Shown here: one piece after another, positions 29,000-42,500 of the stretch
Layout: the number at the start of each line of letters is the position of its first letter
Numbering within the stretch: the first letter of the stretch is position 1
DNA from: Breviolum minutum Mf 1.05b.01
Taxonomy: Eukaryota; Sar; Dinophyceae; Suessiales; Symbiodiniaceae
Length of the DNA stretch: 64,000 nt
Assembly (NCBI GenBank): GCA_000507305.1
Contig: DF239928.1
Coordinates: 60,038 to 124,037, forward strand
Direction of reading: 5' to 3'
Made by a program: the position numbers and the translations under genes
Notes under the pieces: model-generated
Seen by the model: only the letters and a program-made list of their open reading frames with translations
Told to the model about the DNA's origin: nothing
Database searches by the model: none

Positions 29000-31720
29000 T
29001 TCTCTCAAGGAACAGGAAGCCTCAGCTTCCCCAAATGTAAGCGTGTGATAAGCCCGATCAGCATCCGAGATAGAGGTCTGAAACGTCTGCAACTTCTAAG
29101 GAACAGGTTCAGTTTCGCAAACATGAAAATGTGCTGCTTCACTATGCTTCGCAACCCTTCATGTGGCGAAAAAAAACGTTAACTGATATGAATCGAAGCT
29201 TCAATCAGATACAAATGTGGCATATGTAGCCATGGGATAAAACCAGATCTTTCGGATGCTCATGCGTCTCTGGGCAATCCAAACTCGGAGGAATTGGATG
29301 AACGCCAAGCCAAGGCGAGGTGTGCATTGTCCAACTGGTGTCAATGCTGAGCTGTGCAGTGCTAACTGGTGAAAAAGAAGTGTCCCCTGATATTCACCGA
29401 AACTGAAATCTTCCATATAAGATGGATATCCACTATATACATCATCACTACATCATCGTTCCAAGTCTTTTTTGTTTGTAGCAATCAGAGTTCAAGAGAT
29501 TTAAAAAAAGCAAAAAAAGAAGCAACAAATTCAAGAAGAAGAAAAGCATTTTGCCGACCTCTTCTTTAAAGAACTCCAACTGCTGGATCCATCCTTCTTC
29601 TACATCATCAGCTGGTGCTCCAGCCTGATTTTTTTTCAATCCAAACAAGCAACAACTGAAAGTCAGCTTTTCAGTAAGGGATGATCACATCCCACCCACT
29701 AAGGTCATCACCAACCAGCGCCGTTTGAAGCCCACCTTTTTGAGAGACTCCATGAAACGTGGATTCCACCTACCAAGGCTAGACCATCAAATTCCACGAA
29801 AAAAACGGATGCTTTTTTTGGGTGTTTTTCAGGCCCAACAAGCTTTGCCAGCAGCACGGTTTCTGACTGTACAAATGAGGTACTGTTTCGTCCTGTCAAG
29901 TTAACAGTTGATAAAACTTTATTAAGACATCCCATCTGATGAATGAAAAGCTGACAATGCTTGGAGCACCATCATCTTTGAGTCAACCCTTTATCGACCA
30001 CGAAATTATGATGATAGAAGCAAGGTCTGTCCTGAGCCCATATCCGTTCATGCAATTTCAAAGCAAGAACATCCTGCAACTCAGAGACACCATTGGAACG
30101 ACTCCACGGAGTGCCCCCGAATCATTGGGAAAAAACAAATCAGTCAATATCAAATGAAATGCTTTTTGCAACAAAACAGGCCGTTTTGTTGGTAAAGATC
30201 AAAAACAAACATGTTTCCAATCCAGACTTTCAGGCTTTTGGCACACGTCCAGTTGATAAACTTCTATGGATGATAGGTCTGATTTTTTAAATGGCCAAGC
30301 CTCCAACGCAGATCTGGCATAAAGAATGGCCTCAGCCTGCAGTTGACAGTTTTCAGCTGGAAGGCACTGGAAGGCTGCAGGTTCCGCAAATTTGAACGTT
30401 TTGGATGGATTTTGGTCAACTTTTTTCTACACTTGGATTGGTGAAAGTACCTCCAAAGGTTTCTGAGAGAATTGAGGAATTGGACGCACCAGGTGTAGCC
30501 CATCTCTGTCACACCTGCCGTTCTCGTTGGTTCCAACTTGAAAAAAAAACTCACCCAGATTTATGTGATTTGTTTTCCAACCTCCAAGTTCATCATCACT
30601 ATCAGACTCTGCTAAGATCCTGGGAAGAATCTGGCAGCCATGGATGACGGCCCGCTATGATATGTTAGATAGCAAGAATGACTCCAGTTCTGAGTCGCCG
30701 CTACCCTTGATGAGGCCCCGGAGGTTCAAATGCCTCCCCAACACCCAAATAAAGCAAATCCTCAGAGGCGGAAAACCGTTGCAACATGGCGTTCCATCAA
30801 TGTCACCAGTCGTCCAATGATACAAAACAAGAAGCAAAAAGGACATTCAATGGAAAAATTTGTAAGCTGTGCAAATTGCAGCTTCATTTTTGTTGAATCA
30901 TCTCTGGTACCAATTCCCAAAAACCCAAAATGCAATCATGTTCAGTTGAGATGCCAATTGCGGTGCTCGTTTCATCAGCTCCACCGCTTCTTCTACCTCA
31001 GCGCCATGCGAAATCCCGGCTCTGTGGACCCATCCGCGATGGCGGTTGCTGGCGGTTTTGAGTCCGCGACGCAAAAAACCCAGGCATCGGGACAAAAACA
31101 CAGCTGGCCCGTGCAACTTTCACACCATCCCCTGGTGGAAATTGAGAGATATAAGGAAGGCATTTCAGCTACATTGATGATTTGAGTGCTTCAAATCATT
31201 GGACGCGGCCTTTTCTTTGCAACAGATGTAGGAATAACAGCATCATCTTCAAAGACAAGGGCAAACCTAAGGGTTTTGAAAAAACTCCAAAACCGGCGGT
31301 TTTCTCAAAAAATCCTTGCGAAATCGCACACACATTAAGTGCCCAGTGACTCATTTCCATGGAGAGCCGCCCTGATGAGACCACGCATGTGACTCATAGC
31401 GCAACTCGTGGCACCAGGCCAGTTCGTATCACGCAAATATCCGGCCAAATCTCCATCATCAGGGTCAGCCAGGCGTTCTGCCCCGTGCCTCAACTCGATT
31501 TGGTGGGTTTTTCCAACTCCAGTGAAGTGTCACGGTGTGACCTATGTCTGTGAGGCCACACTCGTAGTTTTCGTTGAGGTACTCTAGCAGCTCTTCTTCC
31601 TCCTAGCAGACATATCGACCATTCAGGCAACCGAAATCCTCTAGGAGTTGCCTCACAATATTTCAGGTAACATCTAAAATTAACTGAAAGAACTGAGATG
31701 TTTTTCACAACTTATCTTTT
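29000..31720 (-). CDS. Exon-like segments of one or more unidentified genes
   Basis: Protein-like minus-strand pieces occur at about 29549-29640 (GAPADDVEEGWIQQLEFFKE), 30900-31010 (AEVEEAVELMKRAPQLASQ), 31350-31500 (ERLADPDDGDLAGYLRDTNW) and 31500-31590 (LLEYLNENYECGLTDIGHTV). They look like spliced coding sequence upstream of the amidase, but I recognise no domain and cannot say whether they form one gene. Confidence 0.35.
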
Positions 31721-31729
31721 AGGGTAGTT

Positions 31730-33370
31730 GTTGGCCAGATTTACAGTGAATGAGTATTTACATGTCAATGTATATGTGTATGGGACATTATGGGATTATA
31801 TGGGGAGCATCCTGCTGGTGATGGTGGTGGCGGCGGCGGTGAAGATGGTGGTGTATGACTAGTGCGTGCCATACACCACGCAATGCGCACCGCCATATAC
31901 AATCACTACGATTTCTGGCCAGCTTGTTGTAAAAACATCCAAAAGTCATCAATCCAAACAATCTAAAGCCATCCTATCCTGATGCTTAGGTCCTCCGAAT
32001 CCAAAGCTTTGGTGGCACCATCCTTGGCTATCAAAATGCTGAGCTGTTCCTAGTATTGAACATCAAACCTATGGGGAAACGAAATATGGTAACACCCACA
32101 AGGCAGAAAATCTTTGTGAATTTGATGGCGATCACAATCTTCCACTGAATGCTAGGTATTTCGATGACATCTACAAATGTCAAGGTGTTTGGATGGCCAT
32201 CCATAAGCAGCATCAGAGGTCAATTTCTAACCCCGCAGACAAAAACGGAACAATCCCAGCAACTTAACAATCCCCACATCCTGTGGTCCTGGCATAACGT
32301 TGGAAGTTAGCCCAGTGCTTGTCATCAAAGTAGCAAGGCAATCGGCCATACTGACAATCAGACGGAAGCCACAGAGATGGATTCTGTCACGAAGCCACCA
32401 GACTGGATGCTCGCCTGTTCCACTGCATCGCGCTCACAATAGCATGAAGCTCTCAAGACTTCCACGTCAAAGCCTGGCAAATTCGAGAACGACTGATGTT
32501 GTATGATACAATGCCTGCCTTTTTGGCCCAGGTGTCTCCATATTCCCCCCTTTTGTCAAATAAAGTTGACATGAAAGTTTGTCAAAGCCTGATTTTTGCA
32601 TGGCAGCCAAAGCAGATGGTCCAGCAACCAATGGATCGATACGACGGTCGCCACGGTGTGCCAAAGTGATGATGACTACCTCCGGCAGTGCAAGTGAAGC
32701 AAAGAAAGTTCCTTCCATGTCTTTGCAAAACAAAAAGATAGATCGGTTTCAATCCAGAAGAGTCCTATGAGATACATGTTTTATTTGTTTAGTACATGAT
32801 ACTAATATACTACATAGTCTTTATATAGTCATTGATGACAAAACAACTTCTACTGAAGCAACCTTGGTGCTGATTCCACCACTTGAAACCACCCAAGCTC
32901 CAAGCCTTGATCCCAGAATGTTTCCTGCCAACAAGGTTCCAGAGAAACTGCGGGAAAATACCATGCAAAATACCACTACTGTATTGATCGTGTAAGGACC
33001 CCAGCAAGATGTCCGAAAACCCTTGAGAATAGTGATTACTGAGAAAATCTTTCTGGGTTTTGGGGAAGGTTTTGAGGATATGTTTCCGGGCTCTGCCCAA
33101 AAGGACAAACATGTCCATCCGGCCCATCCGGCACCTTGCAGGATGCAAGGACATTGTCGGACATGGTGCGCTGAGCTGTTGGGCGTTTGAACCTGATCAA
33201 AAGTCAAGGCTTGCGCGGCTCGTGCTATGATTTCGCAGGCCAGCAACTCTCACATCAAGGGATTGTTATTGCTGATTCTTGCCTGTCACCATCTGTGCAC
33301 ATGCAATCGGCCGTTGAACTTGATCCTGGAATGCTGATTCCAATGTTGTGGAAATTGACCGCTAGGACTC
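31730..33370 (-). CDS. Unidentified exon-like segments
   Basis: The clearest piece is at 32570-32735 on the minus strand (LPEVVIITLAHRGDRRIDPL, then AGPSALAAMQKSGFDKL), bounded by plausible splice sites. A hydrophobic open stretch at 32821-33246 could encode membrane segments, but two frames there are equally open. A short GGTGGTGGCGGCGG-type stretch lies near 31830. No family was recognised. Confidence 0.3.
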
Positions 33371-33377
33371 CTTGAAT

Positions 33378-33379
33378 GC

Positions 33380-33447
<68 letters not shown>
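33378..33447. repeat. (CAA)n microsatellite, about 23 units
   Basis: An uninterrupted run of caa triplets. On the minus strand it reads as TTG triplets and keeps two frames open (poly-Leu or poly-Cys), so it produces long but meaningless open frames. Confidence 0.98.
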
Positions 33448-33449
33448 GT

Positions 33450-36400
33450 CTTGCAGACCAACCCCCCGGGGTGGCACCGTAGCAAGGCGGTGAAGACAAG
33501 CCAACAACTGATCGCTCGGCTGGACCTGGCGAAGAACCAACCTTTCTTGTAACAGGTCATAAGGCAAGAACTTTGCCTGCTATGTACATATAGATACTGC
33601 AAGTGGATCAAGTAAGATGTCTGCATGGATACATATATTACATATATACGCATATACATTTTTCTTATATGGATATAGAATTCGTATGTAATTGGTATGT
33701 ACGTATTTAGATATCTAGATTATGTACACACATTCAATCAAACAGATCTTTTCTGCCAAGCAGGCAGTTAATGTGCTACCTACCACCTATTACCAGAACC
33801 AGAGTCCCTGAAATCATCGTTTTTCCCCTCCGAGACAAGGCAGTGACAGTCTGCCTTCAAAGTCGGCAAGAACAGTTTCAAGCGTTGAAGGAAGTTAGGT
33901 GACAGCATGTAGCCACTGCCCGTGCCTGTCAGCATATCATGTTGTTTGAATCTTGGAAATTGGAAAAAAAACATCTTGGTAGCAGCATGAAGTGCATAGA
34001 AGACTTCTGTGCCATGTGATGATGTGTTCTTTTCCCCGCTTTGCCTCCAACCAGCGTTTTGCGATCAGGCCTGTCATTGGGATCGCAAAAATCCATATTC
34101 AAAGACAAAAGGAAGAAAGAGTGACCTTTTCACAGTGCTCATCAACCATTCACAGCACCAAAAAAAAAGTCACCTGCAAAGTTTTAAAAACTAACAACTC
34201 AGAAAGGTAAAATGACATTAAAATGACCATATTTTCCTTTTATATAAGATGTGTTTTATGGTTGGGCTTCCCGCGTTTCCCATTTCCCACTACTTCACTC
34301 CAAGGTACGGATCGCCCAACCACAATAAGGCATCTCCACGTCCAGTAGCTGTTGTAGTGGTAGCCAACATCTTAGCAGCTAAGGACTTCGCTTTAGGACT
34401 TGTGATGTGAATTTTGCTTGGACTTCCCAGTGTTGATATTTCTTTGCAACAAGACGAAAGGCAAAATCATGCAAGATCAGTACCTTCTATATCCTGCAAA
34501 AGGTGAAATTGGTCATCATCGCGGAGAAAGACACATAAACGACCAAAAACAAATTCCTGGTTGGCAGAAGGAGGCAATCCGGGCAATCCAATCATGCGCA
34601 AGCAAACAGCATAGATATGCTGGCAAGCGGCTTGACTGGCCCATGAGATTGGCAGACCCATGCGATACCTCGGCTGTGGAAGCCATACAGATAATACAGG
34701 AAAGCTTCCAATTTTCGGACTTAAAATGAGGCAACAACGGTCAAGACTGCCCCAAGTGGGCGCTCAAATCTTTGTTGTTGGTTGCAGAAAAAAAAACATC
34801 AATGAAATCCCAAGAACATATTAATCAACGCAACATGTAAAGTACTCCATGTTCAGTCAAGGGGCCCACTTTGAATGTTCGCTTCAGCCATTAACACCAG
34901 CACGGGCACCACAGTCACCTTCCATCGAAAGGGGGAAGCCTGTGAAAGCTGTGCGGCCATCAACCAAAACCTGGCCTCGATTGCCTCATGCCAAGCTCTC
35001 AAATGAGATAAAGCAAGAGCTGTGTCTGACAGACTTCTAGCCGACCCAGTAAAAGATAGTGTCCTCAAAATGGGCACATACAAGAAGCTTCTTGAGAGGT
35101 GACTCTCAAGAATTTTTCCTCGCTACCCGGCTACCCCCTTCGAAGCAATGTTCTGTTTCCATGTTGTGGATCTGCATCGGAAAAAAAGAAAAAATCACAT
35201 CTTTTAGAAGAAGTAAAATCACAACAGTCGTTCCACCGTCCTTCCACTTTCAGTCAACTCCTTAGCTTGCACAGTTGAGTTGACGAATCATGAGTTGCTG
35301 ATGTGTCAAGAAAATTCGTTGTACACCAAGCTGCATGAACGGAACCTTCTTCGTGCAAACGCTTCGCTTGGCAGTTGCAAGATGCACGCAGCACCTGTTT
35401 TGTATATGCTTTGACATATCGACTGACATAACAAATCCACACTTCCTTTTGTTTGGAACAAAATGCGTTAGATTTTTTGGTGACCTTTGGCACCCGCCTG
35501 CACATCTGCACCTGAAGCTCGTAGGGCTTCCAAGTTCTGTGGATGTCCAACACATGCAGCATTCGCCCAAATGGCATTACTTCGCCAGGCTGGTAACAAG
35601 ACAAAGACTTTGGCCTTGCACCTAAGATCAACAGCACCGTTTCAGCACGTGTTGACGACGGTTGTGGCACCGAAAAAAAAAATCTGCAGCGGAGCAAGGG
35701 AACCTGCTTGGCAGCTTTCCCAAGGCCTCACTGGGAAACTCTCAGGTTTTGGGAGCAGGGACAATTAAAAAAATGCACATCCGCAACCAATCCATACATG
35801 GATGCCCACACCTTCAAAGGAGCTGCATAGGTGTAACCGTTGTTTTTCTCCATGGCTCATGGCTCATTGCCAGCGCAACTCGTTCACATCCAAATCATTG
35901 ACGACTTGTTGGCTCTGAATCTGACTCCACACAGTCACTGCTAGCTGCTACCTCCCATTCAAAACCATGACTCTATCATATCTCTAAGAACATCTTGATC
36001 CTTAACAGTACTTATTTTGCTCCCTAGATCCTAGACTCTTAGACTTTGCTTTGCAGCAGCTGCCTTTTTGCGTGTTTATCAGGAAACAAGTAACTGGGAA
36101 AACCATGTTCCAACTGAACCAGTCGAGCTCAAGACTCAAAGCCTGGCGGCTTTTGAAGAATCCAAGGCAACGATGTGAAACCAAGGCAACCGTTTTGTTT
36201 ACACAAGCGTGATTTTCCATTGAAACATCATGATGAACTGCAATGTGATGTGTCTACCTCTCTACCTCCAACTCATCATGTAGTTCTGGCTCAAAGTTTT
36301 GGCAGATGTGATATAATTTTAGTATTCCAACCCTCCACTTTTGAGGGATGTTTGAGCCAGACCTGTTCTTCCTTTGCCTCCTTCAAGTGCAAGTTGTCCC

Positions 36401-36500
36401 ATTTTCAACATGAAGCGCCACGAAGACCCAGCTCTTCAGGCTTGCATGTCTGAGATCAAAGGGAACCAGCTATCAATTAAGAGTTCAAAAATAGATATAT
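33450..36500 (-). CDS. Unidentified exon-like segments
   Basis: Protein-like minus-strand stretches are at about 34860-35050 (LSDTALALSHLRAWHEAIEA) and 35480-35600 (GEVMPFGRMLHVLDIHRTWK), the latter after an acceptor ttaccag. In the second, another frame (NLEALRASGADVQAG) is equally plausible, so I cannot settle the reading. No family was recognised. Confidence 0.28.
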
Positions 36501-38600
36501 CTTCACTTCATTTCATCAAATAAAAGGAATGTGAACATAATATGGGTATGTGTATTTGAGAAAATCGAAAGAAACTGTAGTCGAAATGTCTTCTATCCTT
36601 GTGTTGAAGTGTTTTACAAGAAAATGTTGTTGAACTACCCAGACATTGCTGAAGGCTCTTTGTAAACGATTGCACTTCAGTTGTTCTTGGCTTGCTGACG
36701 TTGTCGCCTCAAGGGTTTGGAGGTCTATGGCTGTCTGAACCACAGAGATTTGCAGATCCCTCCAAGCTGCCAGACTCTTTCTTCAACTCTTTTTTGTTCG
36801 TCTTCTCCTAAGAAAAAGCAAGGATAACACGTAGTAGGGGCTCAATTTTTTTCACAAGTCTAACAATACAGAGCTTCATGTCATTTGAGGTTAAGTTCAT
36901 GAATAGCTGAGGAAATTCATGAAATTGTTCAAGTGGATTCATAAAAAGTTCACCCGCTCTGGATCGAACCTCGCACTTCTCAGCTTGTCTCTCGCGTTTG
37001 ATCTCCATGCGAGCTCGCTTGGCTTCCTCCTGGTAGCAATGTCATGATGCAACACAAGGGAAGCACGATCCATGGCAGAAAAAAGAAACCAACACCAGAT
37101 GCTTTTGATGCTTTTGAGGCTTGAAATACAAATGCCACGAATCCCTCACACAGTAGATGAAGCAAACATGAACTATTGCATGCTGGTGAGATAGGAACTA
37201 GACAAAACTAGTCTCCTTCTGCTGCTTTTTCGAGAGAACGCCACCCCCTTGAGACACCGATCAGCGGAACTAGAACTACCCTTCAAGTATCCTAAACATG
37301 CTTCACTGGAACATGAGTCCCCAAGATGATGATTGCTTTTGTTTGGGTCATTTTGGGTCATTTTCCTTTGATTTGCAGTGCTTGGTCTCTGACCTGGATT
37401 TTTCACTTCAACCAAAGTGCCATGGGAAGGATATCCTTTGCCTGCCAGGAACTGCTGATTTTCTGACAACAAATGCCTATGCTAGGCTTCAAATATGTTC
37501 AATCTCACCATGCCTGGCTCTTCCCAGTCTTCATCCTGCAGAGTCAAAGGGAAAACATAACACAAAAGAGTTGCTGTCAAAAACCAAACTGTTGGAGTCT
37601 TTTCTTCCACTATAGCTTACGAATCAAGAGGTGCAAAATGAAAAACCATATCATATATATGTTACTTCTGCTCAAAGAAGCCAACAGAAAAATGTCCCAC
37701 TGAAAGTGTCCATTTTCTAAAAATGTGGCCGCTTTCAAACTCCCACAACTTCGATGTGTGGTCGTTTCTCCTCTTCAGAGTCCGAAGACTCAAACCAAAT
37801 GGTGGCACGATCGCTCAACGGGAGAACACACCTAGATCAAAAATGTGGATTGCTCCATTTCCGTCCCGCGAAAAGTTTTGACTTCACCCATTTGGCGATG
37901 TTCCTAGCTTTGGATAATAAATGTCAAAACTTTCCATCAAAACTTTGGTAAACCTTGGCCCGGCCAAGATACTCCCAACGATCGCCACATTCAATCTGCA
38001 CCACATCGTCCTGCAGAAGTAGCAGCCACATGGAGAATCATGCATGTTCAACGGTGCTGCACTCCAAATGGTCAACTTCCATTCAAAAGCAATGCAAAGT
38101 ACAAAGCAAAGTGATAAAGTGGCAAACCTTTGAGGGCTCCACCATGTTTTGCCAAAGTATTGAAGCGTTCAAAATAAAAGTGGAAAGAACGCTATGATAA
38201 TGACACAAGACACATACGACATCATGATACTCCTTGACTGTGCGCATCAAAGGCATTCGCCAAAGGTCATCCAGCGTCACCTGTAACAAGACTCGTTTCG
38301 ACGTTAAACACCTGTCAGCTCTTTTTCACCTTTTCACTCCTTGCCTCTTGCTTTGGGCCAGACTCGCAAGCTCCACCAAAGACCCAAAATGATCCTGTCA
38401 CATTGGGAAGTCACAGTAGCCACGAAGAGGCTTTGCAGCTGCCAGCCTTGTGCAACCATGCAGCCTGCTGCCATGCGCCCACGTGGAGCCTGGTGAATCT
38501 CTGTAAAGAAAAATCCAAGTGGAAGACCCTCACCTCTTTAAGATCCCCCTCGTTGCTTCCTGATGCGTTGTATACTTTTCTATATACATGTATACATATA
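36500..38600 (-). CDS. Unidentified multi-exon gene
   Basis: Minus-strand pieces with good splice context are: IHQAPRGRMAAGCMVAQGWQ at about 38400-38510, after ttctttacag; VTLDDLWRMPLMRTVKEYHD at about 38215-38282; DDVVQIECGDRWEYLGRAKV near 37960-38010; ATIWFESSDSEEEKRPHIEV near 37745-37820; and a charged helical piece QEEAKRARMEIKRERQAEKC near 36965-37035. DDVVQIECGDRWEYLGRAKV resembles a small beta-barrel start but is not enough for a domain call. The end of the protein looks like a charged coiled coil. Confidence 0.4.
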
Positions 38601-38680
38601 TGTATATGTATATATATATATATACATAGATATGTACACTAAACTGTATATATATATATTTATTTATGCAATTATATGAT
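38575..38680. repeat. TA/TATG-rich low-complexity tract
   Basis: Short tatatg and (ta)n runs, similar in kind to tracts at 8822-8842 and 38850-38870. It lies in non-coding sequence between exon groups. Confidence 0.85.
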
Positions 38681-38889
38681 TATACATGTTGCATGTGTAT
38701 GAAAAACTATCTGTGCACATGCAATATTTTGTCTCATTGGCTTCTAACTGTTCCGCCTGTCGTGCAGCCTCGCCGCTCTTTGCTTTGGCACCTCGAGATC
38801 AACGAATAAAATTGATTTGAAAGGAATTAACACATGAATTGAAATTGAATATATATATATATATACATATAATTTTTGAATCATTCTAA

Positions 38890-39440
38890 AATCATGTATT
38901 GTACCTTCTAAGCGTTTTCATGCAACAAAATACCACGAAATACCAACCACCATCATGAAGAACCATGCCTTGGTGTACAGCCAGGGATAGACATTCTGCA
39001 TCAGCACCACCTCCACGGGTGAGCAAATCTTCTGGTAGCACTGCAGCTTCTGGAGCTGCCGTCAGCTGCATGCCAGGTCGTGGCCATAAACGTGTCCAGC
39101 GTGGGGTGCCAGTGCAATCCTTCCAAGTTCCAGGAAAGAAAATGACATCAAGGCATAGCAAAAGTTCAATTAGGGTGCTATGCCTAAGGTGCTGCAATTT
39201 GTTATAGATCTTCCATTCGAGATGTGCAGCCATGCTCATGGATGTGGTACTACCGGCAAAACCCCAGTCCCCCCAGTCCAGGAGGAACATATCTTGGTGG
39301 AAAACAGCCACTTCCGCTGCGCGCTTGGTGCCATCTGATGAGCTAGAAGCCTCAAGCATCACCCAACAAATAAGACAGTCAAAACGTACAAATTCCAAAC
39401 ACACCGGAATAAATCTGAAATTGGAAGTCTTCGTCAAGAA
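38890..39440 (-). CDS. Unassigned open stretch of 181 residues downstream of the kelch exons
   Basis: Long open minus-strand frame with two protein-like halves: SSSSDGTKRAAEVAVFHQDM near 39300, and PRWTRLWPRPGMQLTAAPEA near 39080 after a pyrimidine-rich stretch. It may hold the last kelch-gene exons or be an independent gene; no motif decides. Confidence 0.3.
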
Positions 39441-39549
39441 AAAACCTCAGCTTATGTGGGCCTATATTTTTGATGGTATTAAAGTACTAAGCCATAGACA
39501 GCAACCAGCTGAACTGTGACACATCTCATTCTCATAAACTGTACCAAGT

Positions 39550-42500
39550 TTCCACCCGATGATCTGCCACACCACCAAAGACAAGCCGACGCAAAGGTTC
39601 AGTGGAAGAAAGGGGACAGTGACCTCAAACACGGATTGTCAAGTATTTCCCACTGAATTTGTAAGTAAGATACTGAGATATCATGCCCAGGTTTGGAACT
39701 TTTGTACTTATCTTTTTTTAGCACATCAGTTGGTGTCAATTTCATGCAAGTTGATGCAAATTCAGTCAACGTCTACAAGTCTACAAGCATTTTGTTTTTT
39801 TGGGCTCTTGGATGTTGCGAAGTCAGCTCAGTGTCCCACATAGACCACTTCGCCGACCAGGACCCTGGCTTTGGGATTTGGATGTCTTATCTCAAGTGTA
39901 CTCGTGACGCATCAATGTATACATATTCCTCTTCGGTTTAACGCAATTTTAGGTGAAGGTTGTTCTTCCAAGATATCCAATTGTTTAGGGCGTTTGAGGC
40001 CTGTTTAACATCCCCCAAAAGAACATGATTTTTCAAAAGAATGATCTGCCTCCCCTTCCGCAGTGAGCTGCTCCCAAAGGGCATTTCCATCACTTCCAAG
40101 TCTTGCACGCCACAAGTCGTCCAAGATTTGTAGTGAATCACCTCCTTTGCGAGTTGGCCTTGAACCACCATAGATGAAGACAGAAGTGGCTGCAGCAAAG
40201 AGCAAGCCACCGGAACGTGAGACCGGTCGTGCCCTTCTGTCACTTGAGGTCGGCAAGAGTCCTTGGAGGAACATCCCAGGATTCATTTCTGCGGATAACT
40301 TTCTGGTGAACCACTCGATTTGTCAAGGCTCTCCACGTGTGGCTGGGCAAATGCAGGGCATAGAAGTCATCCAGATAGGTGGCTCTGCGCTTCTTGTCTT
40401 CGGTGAATCCACCAAAGAGCACCTGCTAAGAGATACTGAGGATCGGCGTATCGACGTATCGACTAGGTCTGTGCCAAGTGACGCCATAGGACCCTGCTGT
40501 GGCCATCCGATGCCCACAACGCTGCTCTGGGACTGTGCCAGCAGCCTTTACAGATTGTTCTGCCATGGTTTGCCCCCATGCAAACAAACATGGGAATGGA
40601 AATCCATCATGTTCCATCAAAGATACATCTACAAATGATGGATTTTCCACAGCCATATTATAGTTTATTCATGTTTATTCCGTTTATCAGCGTGCATGTC
40701 TGTGTTTTCAGCTGGACAAGCACAAAGCCATATCAACGAGTCACCTCTAGCTGTTCCCAGCGCGTTCCAGGCGTGGCCCGCGTATCAAAACGCCAGAGAT
40801 CTCGGAATTGACCTCAAGGGTATTCTCCAACTGAGACAACATGAAGAGCGTTTGGTAAAGACATCACAGTGACATCACATATCTCGTGAATATGTCTGAA
40901 CTCACGGTTTTTTACGGTGTTTCCTTGTTAGACTCAAGTCACGGTAGCGTTTTTGATCTCGACTGGACCATTCTCCACCAAAGAGGTAAAGGAATCCTTC
41001 CCAGCAAAAGGCCTGGACTTTCAAAGAAAAAACTTTTCATGACACGGAATTTCTATTTTCATGATATATGATATATGTGGGTTATTCAAAGTAGTATCTC
41101 AAAATATCATTAGGCAAACTGCCAGTTATGTAGCTTTTTATCAGTTTTTGGGGGGCGTATGGTTATTTGGGGAACCATTGGGGAACCACTATTTTGGATG
41201 GGGCCCGATCATGTGGAAACCAATGGATCATCATGTGAAAAATCAGCACGACCGACGACCACCTGGTGAGCTGAACGTGCTTCTGGTCCAGGGATGGTAG
41301 GTACTGCACTGTAGAGCTTCCTGGGCGGCAACAAAGCGGTCACGATTGGTGGTGGAAAGGGAGCGCTTCCGAACTGAGCTATCCTTAACAAGGTTGATTC
41401 ATTTTGTGGACCTGGTGCTACCACAAATAATTTTCATACCAGAATCCTATTAGAGTACCTGGAAAACCTTTGCCATGCCAGAGAAACTCACCGTCCCAGC
41501 TGCTGAAATTACTGTTGAGTCGCTATTTGAATCTATGGAAGTAATTCTACATGAGACCCAAAAAGTTTCAAGAACGGACTCGAACCAATGAGATGGACAA
41601 TTTCAAAGGTTTGTGCCTGTAGCACATCTTCCAACAATCACAATATATGTCTTACAAGCAGGGTTGTTGTTTTGTAGCGGCGCCACCTAGCACCTGGGCC
41701 CAGCATCTGAATTCGGAGCAAGCAGAACAGGTTCTTTTCCATTTGGTGCTATGAGGCTATGACAAACAAACTTTCAAATCTTCCAAAAGATGCCCTTGCG
41801 ATGAAGAAGCCCACAAACGAAGATCCAAAAAATCAGGCCAACAATAGTAAAAACAACCTTCAAATCTTCCAAAAGATGCCCTTGCGATGAAGAAGCCCAC
41901 AAACGAAGATCCAAAAAATCAGGCCAACAATAGTAAAAACAACCTCCACAGGGCCACAAAGACGAGTTGTGCAGTTCCTTCCCAATCCACAACTATGCCA
42001 CAAGAACTCGTCATGGAACCAGCTTACGAGATTCTGTTTGGCCGTACCCCATGTTATCGTCTGGAGAAACCAGGATAGGACACCACAACATTCCGAGAAG
42101 ACGAAGAAAAGGATGCAATTTGATCCCAGCCACTGAAACGGCTTGAGAAGGTTGATACAGAAACGAGTGCTTCTGGAGACAGATCGCTCGGTATTTCTGG
42201 TACTTTCATCGCACAAGAGGAAGAGCACAGCGTACATGAAAATGCCAGTCCCTGTCGTGAAAAGACTGTAGGAAGGCGACCACAAACGCTTATTGAAGGG
42301 AACCCAAATTGTCAACCAACTACCAAGCACTGTGAAACAAGTAGCAATGAGGCTCCAGTGTAGACATAAACTTCGAAGGTCCAGTAGCATGGAAGCACGT
42401 CCGATATGAAGTCCCACAAACATAGGAAAGACAGCGTTGAGTGTTGTGATCAAACCTTCTGGATCAAAACCAAAGTTGGCCTTTGCTCCTGGACTGTGGT

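Noticed and set aside
33286..33567. Poly-Leu and poly-Cys frames
   Set aside because: They are translations of the CAA microsatellite on the minus strand with no protein-like flanks.
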